Shown: one piece after another, positions 5,345-5,645 of the stretch | Numbering within the stretch: the first letter of the stretch is position 1 | Layout: the number at the start of each line of letters is the position of its first letter | Origin: Verrucomicrobiota bacterium | GTDB lineage: Bacteria > Verrucomicrobiota > Verrucomicrobiia > Limisphaerales > UBA1100 | Reading direction: 5' to 3' | DNA: 5,645 nt | Assembly: GCA_015660155.1 (NCBI GenBank) | Contig: DQLO01000211.1 | Coordinates: 1 to 5,645, forward strand | Notes under the pieces: generated by a model | What the model saw: only the letters and a program-made list of their open reading frames with translations | Database searches by the model: none | Told to the model about the DNA's origin: nothing | Made by a program: the position numbers and the translations under genes

Positions 5345-5645
5345 ATGCGAGTTGGTATTATCGGCGGTGGCCTCATGGGACGCGAGGCGGCTTCCTGCTT
5401 CGGGCGGTGGTTTGCGCTGCAGAATTTTCCCGTGCGCGCCGAGCTCACCGCTGTGTGCGATCTCCGTGAGGACTTGCTCGAGTGGTTCGCCCAAGTGCCC
5501 ACCGTGCAGCTCCGCACGCGCGACCACGCCGAGTTGCTCGCCAGCGAAAATGTCGATGTGGTTTACGTCGCCGTGCCGCATCATTTGCACGAGCAACTTT
5601 ACTGCGACGTGCTCGCCTCCGGCAAAGATTTGCTGGCCGAAAAAC
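5345..5645 (+). CDS. Gfo/Idh/MocA-family NAD(P)-dependent oxidoreductase, N-terminal part (3' truncated)
   Basis: The frame is open from ATG 5345 to the end of the window, 100 codons. It begins MRVGIIGGGLMGREAASCFG, a Rossmann beta-alpha-beta start with a glycine-rich GGGLMG loop. It continues with an acidic LTAVCDLRED at the end of beta 2, and VDVVYVAVPHHLHEQLYCDV then LASGKDLLAEK, matching the family's DVVYIATPxxxH and AGKHVLxEKP motifs. The Lys of EK(P) is at the very edge of the window. Members oxidise or reduce sugars, inositols or related compounds using NAD(P); the substrate cannot be told because the C-terminal domain is missing. It starts 38 bases after the DUF1579 stop with no Shine-Dalgarno; the spacer has no visible terminator. 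Confidence 0.92.
   Translation, partial: MRVGIIGGGLMGREAASCFGRWFALQNFPVRAELTAVCDLREDLLEWFAQVPTVQLRTRDHAELLASENVDVVYVAVPHHLHEQLYCDVLASGKDLLAEK

Overview
The window is a GC-rich bacterial segment that fits the Planctomycetes-Verrucomicrobia-Chlamydiae group, most likely Verrucomicrobiota or Planctomycetota. This rests on gene content: a sulfite-oxidase-like protein, an exported PQQ-like beta-propeller with embedded EF-hands beginning WNQFRGPDGSG, a DUF1579 protein, an exported methyltransferase and a Gfo/Idh/MocA oxidoreductase. Most genes also lack a clear Shine-Dalgarno sequence. The assignment is inference, because no marker gene is present.

Layout. Bases 1-825 (+) hold the C-terminal part of a sulfite-oxidase-family molybdopterin protein. 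Bases 829-971 (-) are a decayed 3' fragment of a DksA/TraR-like gene. It fills the whole gap between the convergent first and third genes. Bases 972-2495 (-) encode the propeller protein and 2552-2881 (-) the intact DksA/TraR-like protein. A palindromic short repeat lies at 2888-2942. Bases 2935-3696 (-) encode an exported SAM-dependent methyltransferase, which overlaps the small membrane protein at 3683-3982 (-). From a divergent intergenic region the plus strand then carries a DUF4870 membrane protein (4029-4478), an exported DUF1579 protein (4530-5306), and the N-terminus of a Gfo/Idh/MocA oxidoreductase running off the window (5345-5645).

How the genes relate. The small membrane protein and the methyltransferase are probably one transcription unit, because they overlap and the first has a strong ribosome binding site and a plausible promoter. 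The DksA-like regulator and the propeller protein follow on the same strand but are separated by AT-rich spacers, one with a repeat and one with a perfect hairpin. I see no single pathway joining the genes. The shared theme is exported or membrane proteins of poorly known function.

The most notable structure is the pair of directly oriented DksA-like sequences, one intact and one a remnant, that bracket the propeller gene. The remnant lost exactly 72 nt (24 codons, including the first CxxC) at a point where the intact copy has a 6-bp direct repeat at each end of the missing stretch. I found no CRISPR array, transposase, integrase, phage gene, toxin-antitoxin pair, tRNA or rRNA, and nothing that amounts to an undescribed multi-gene system.
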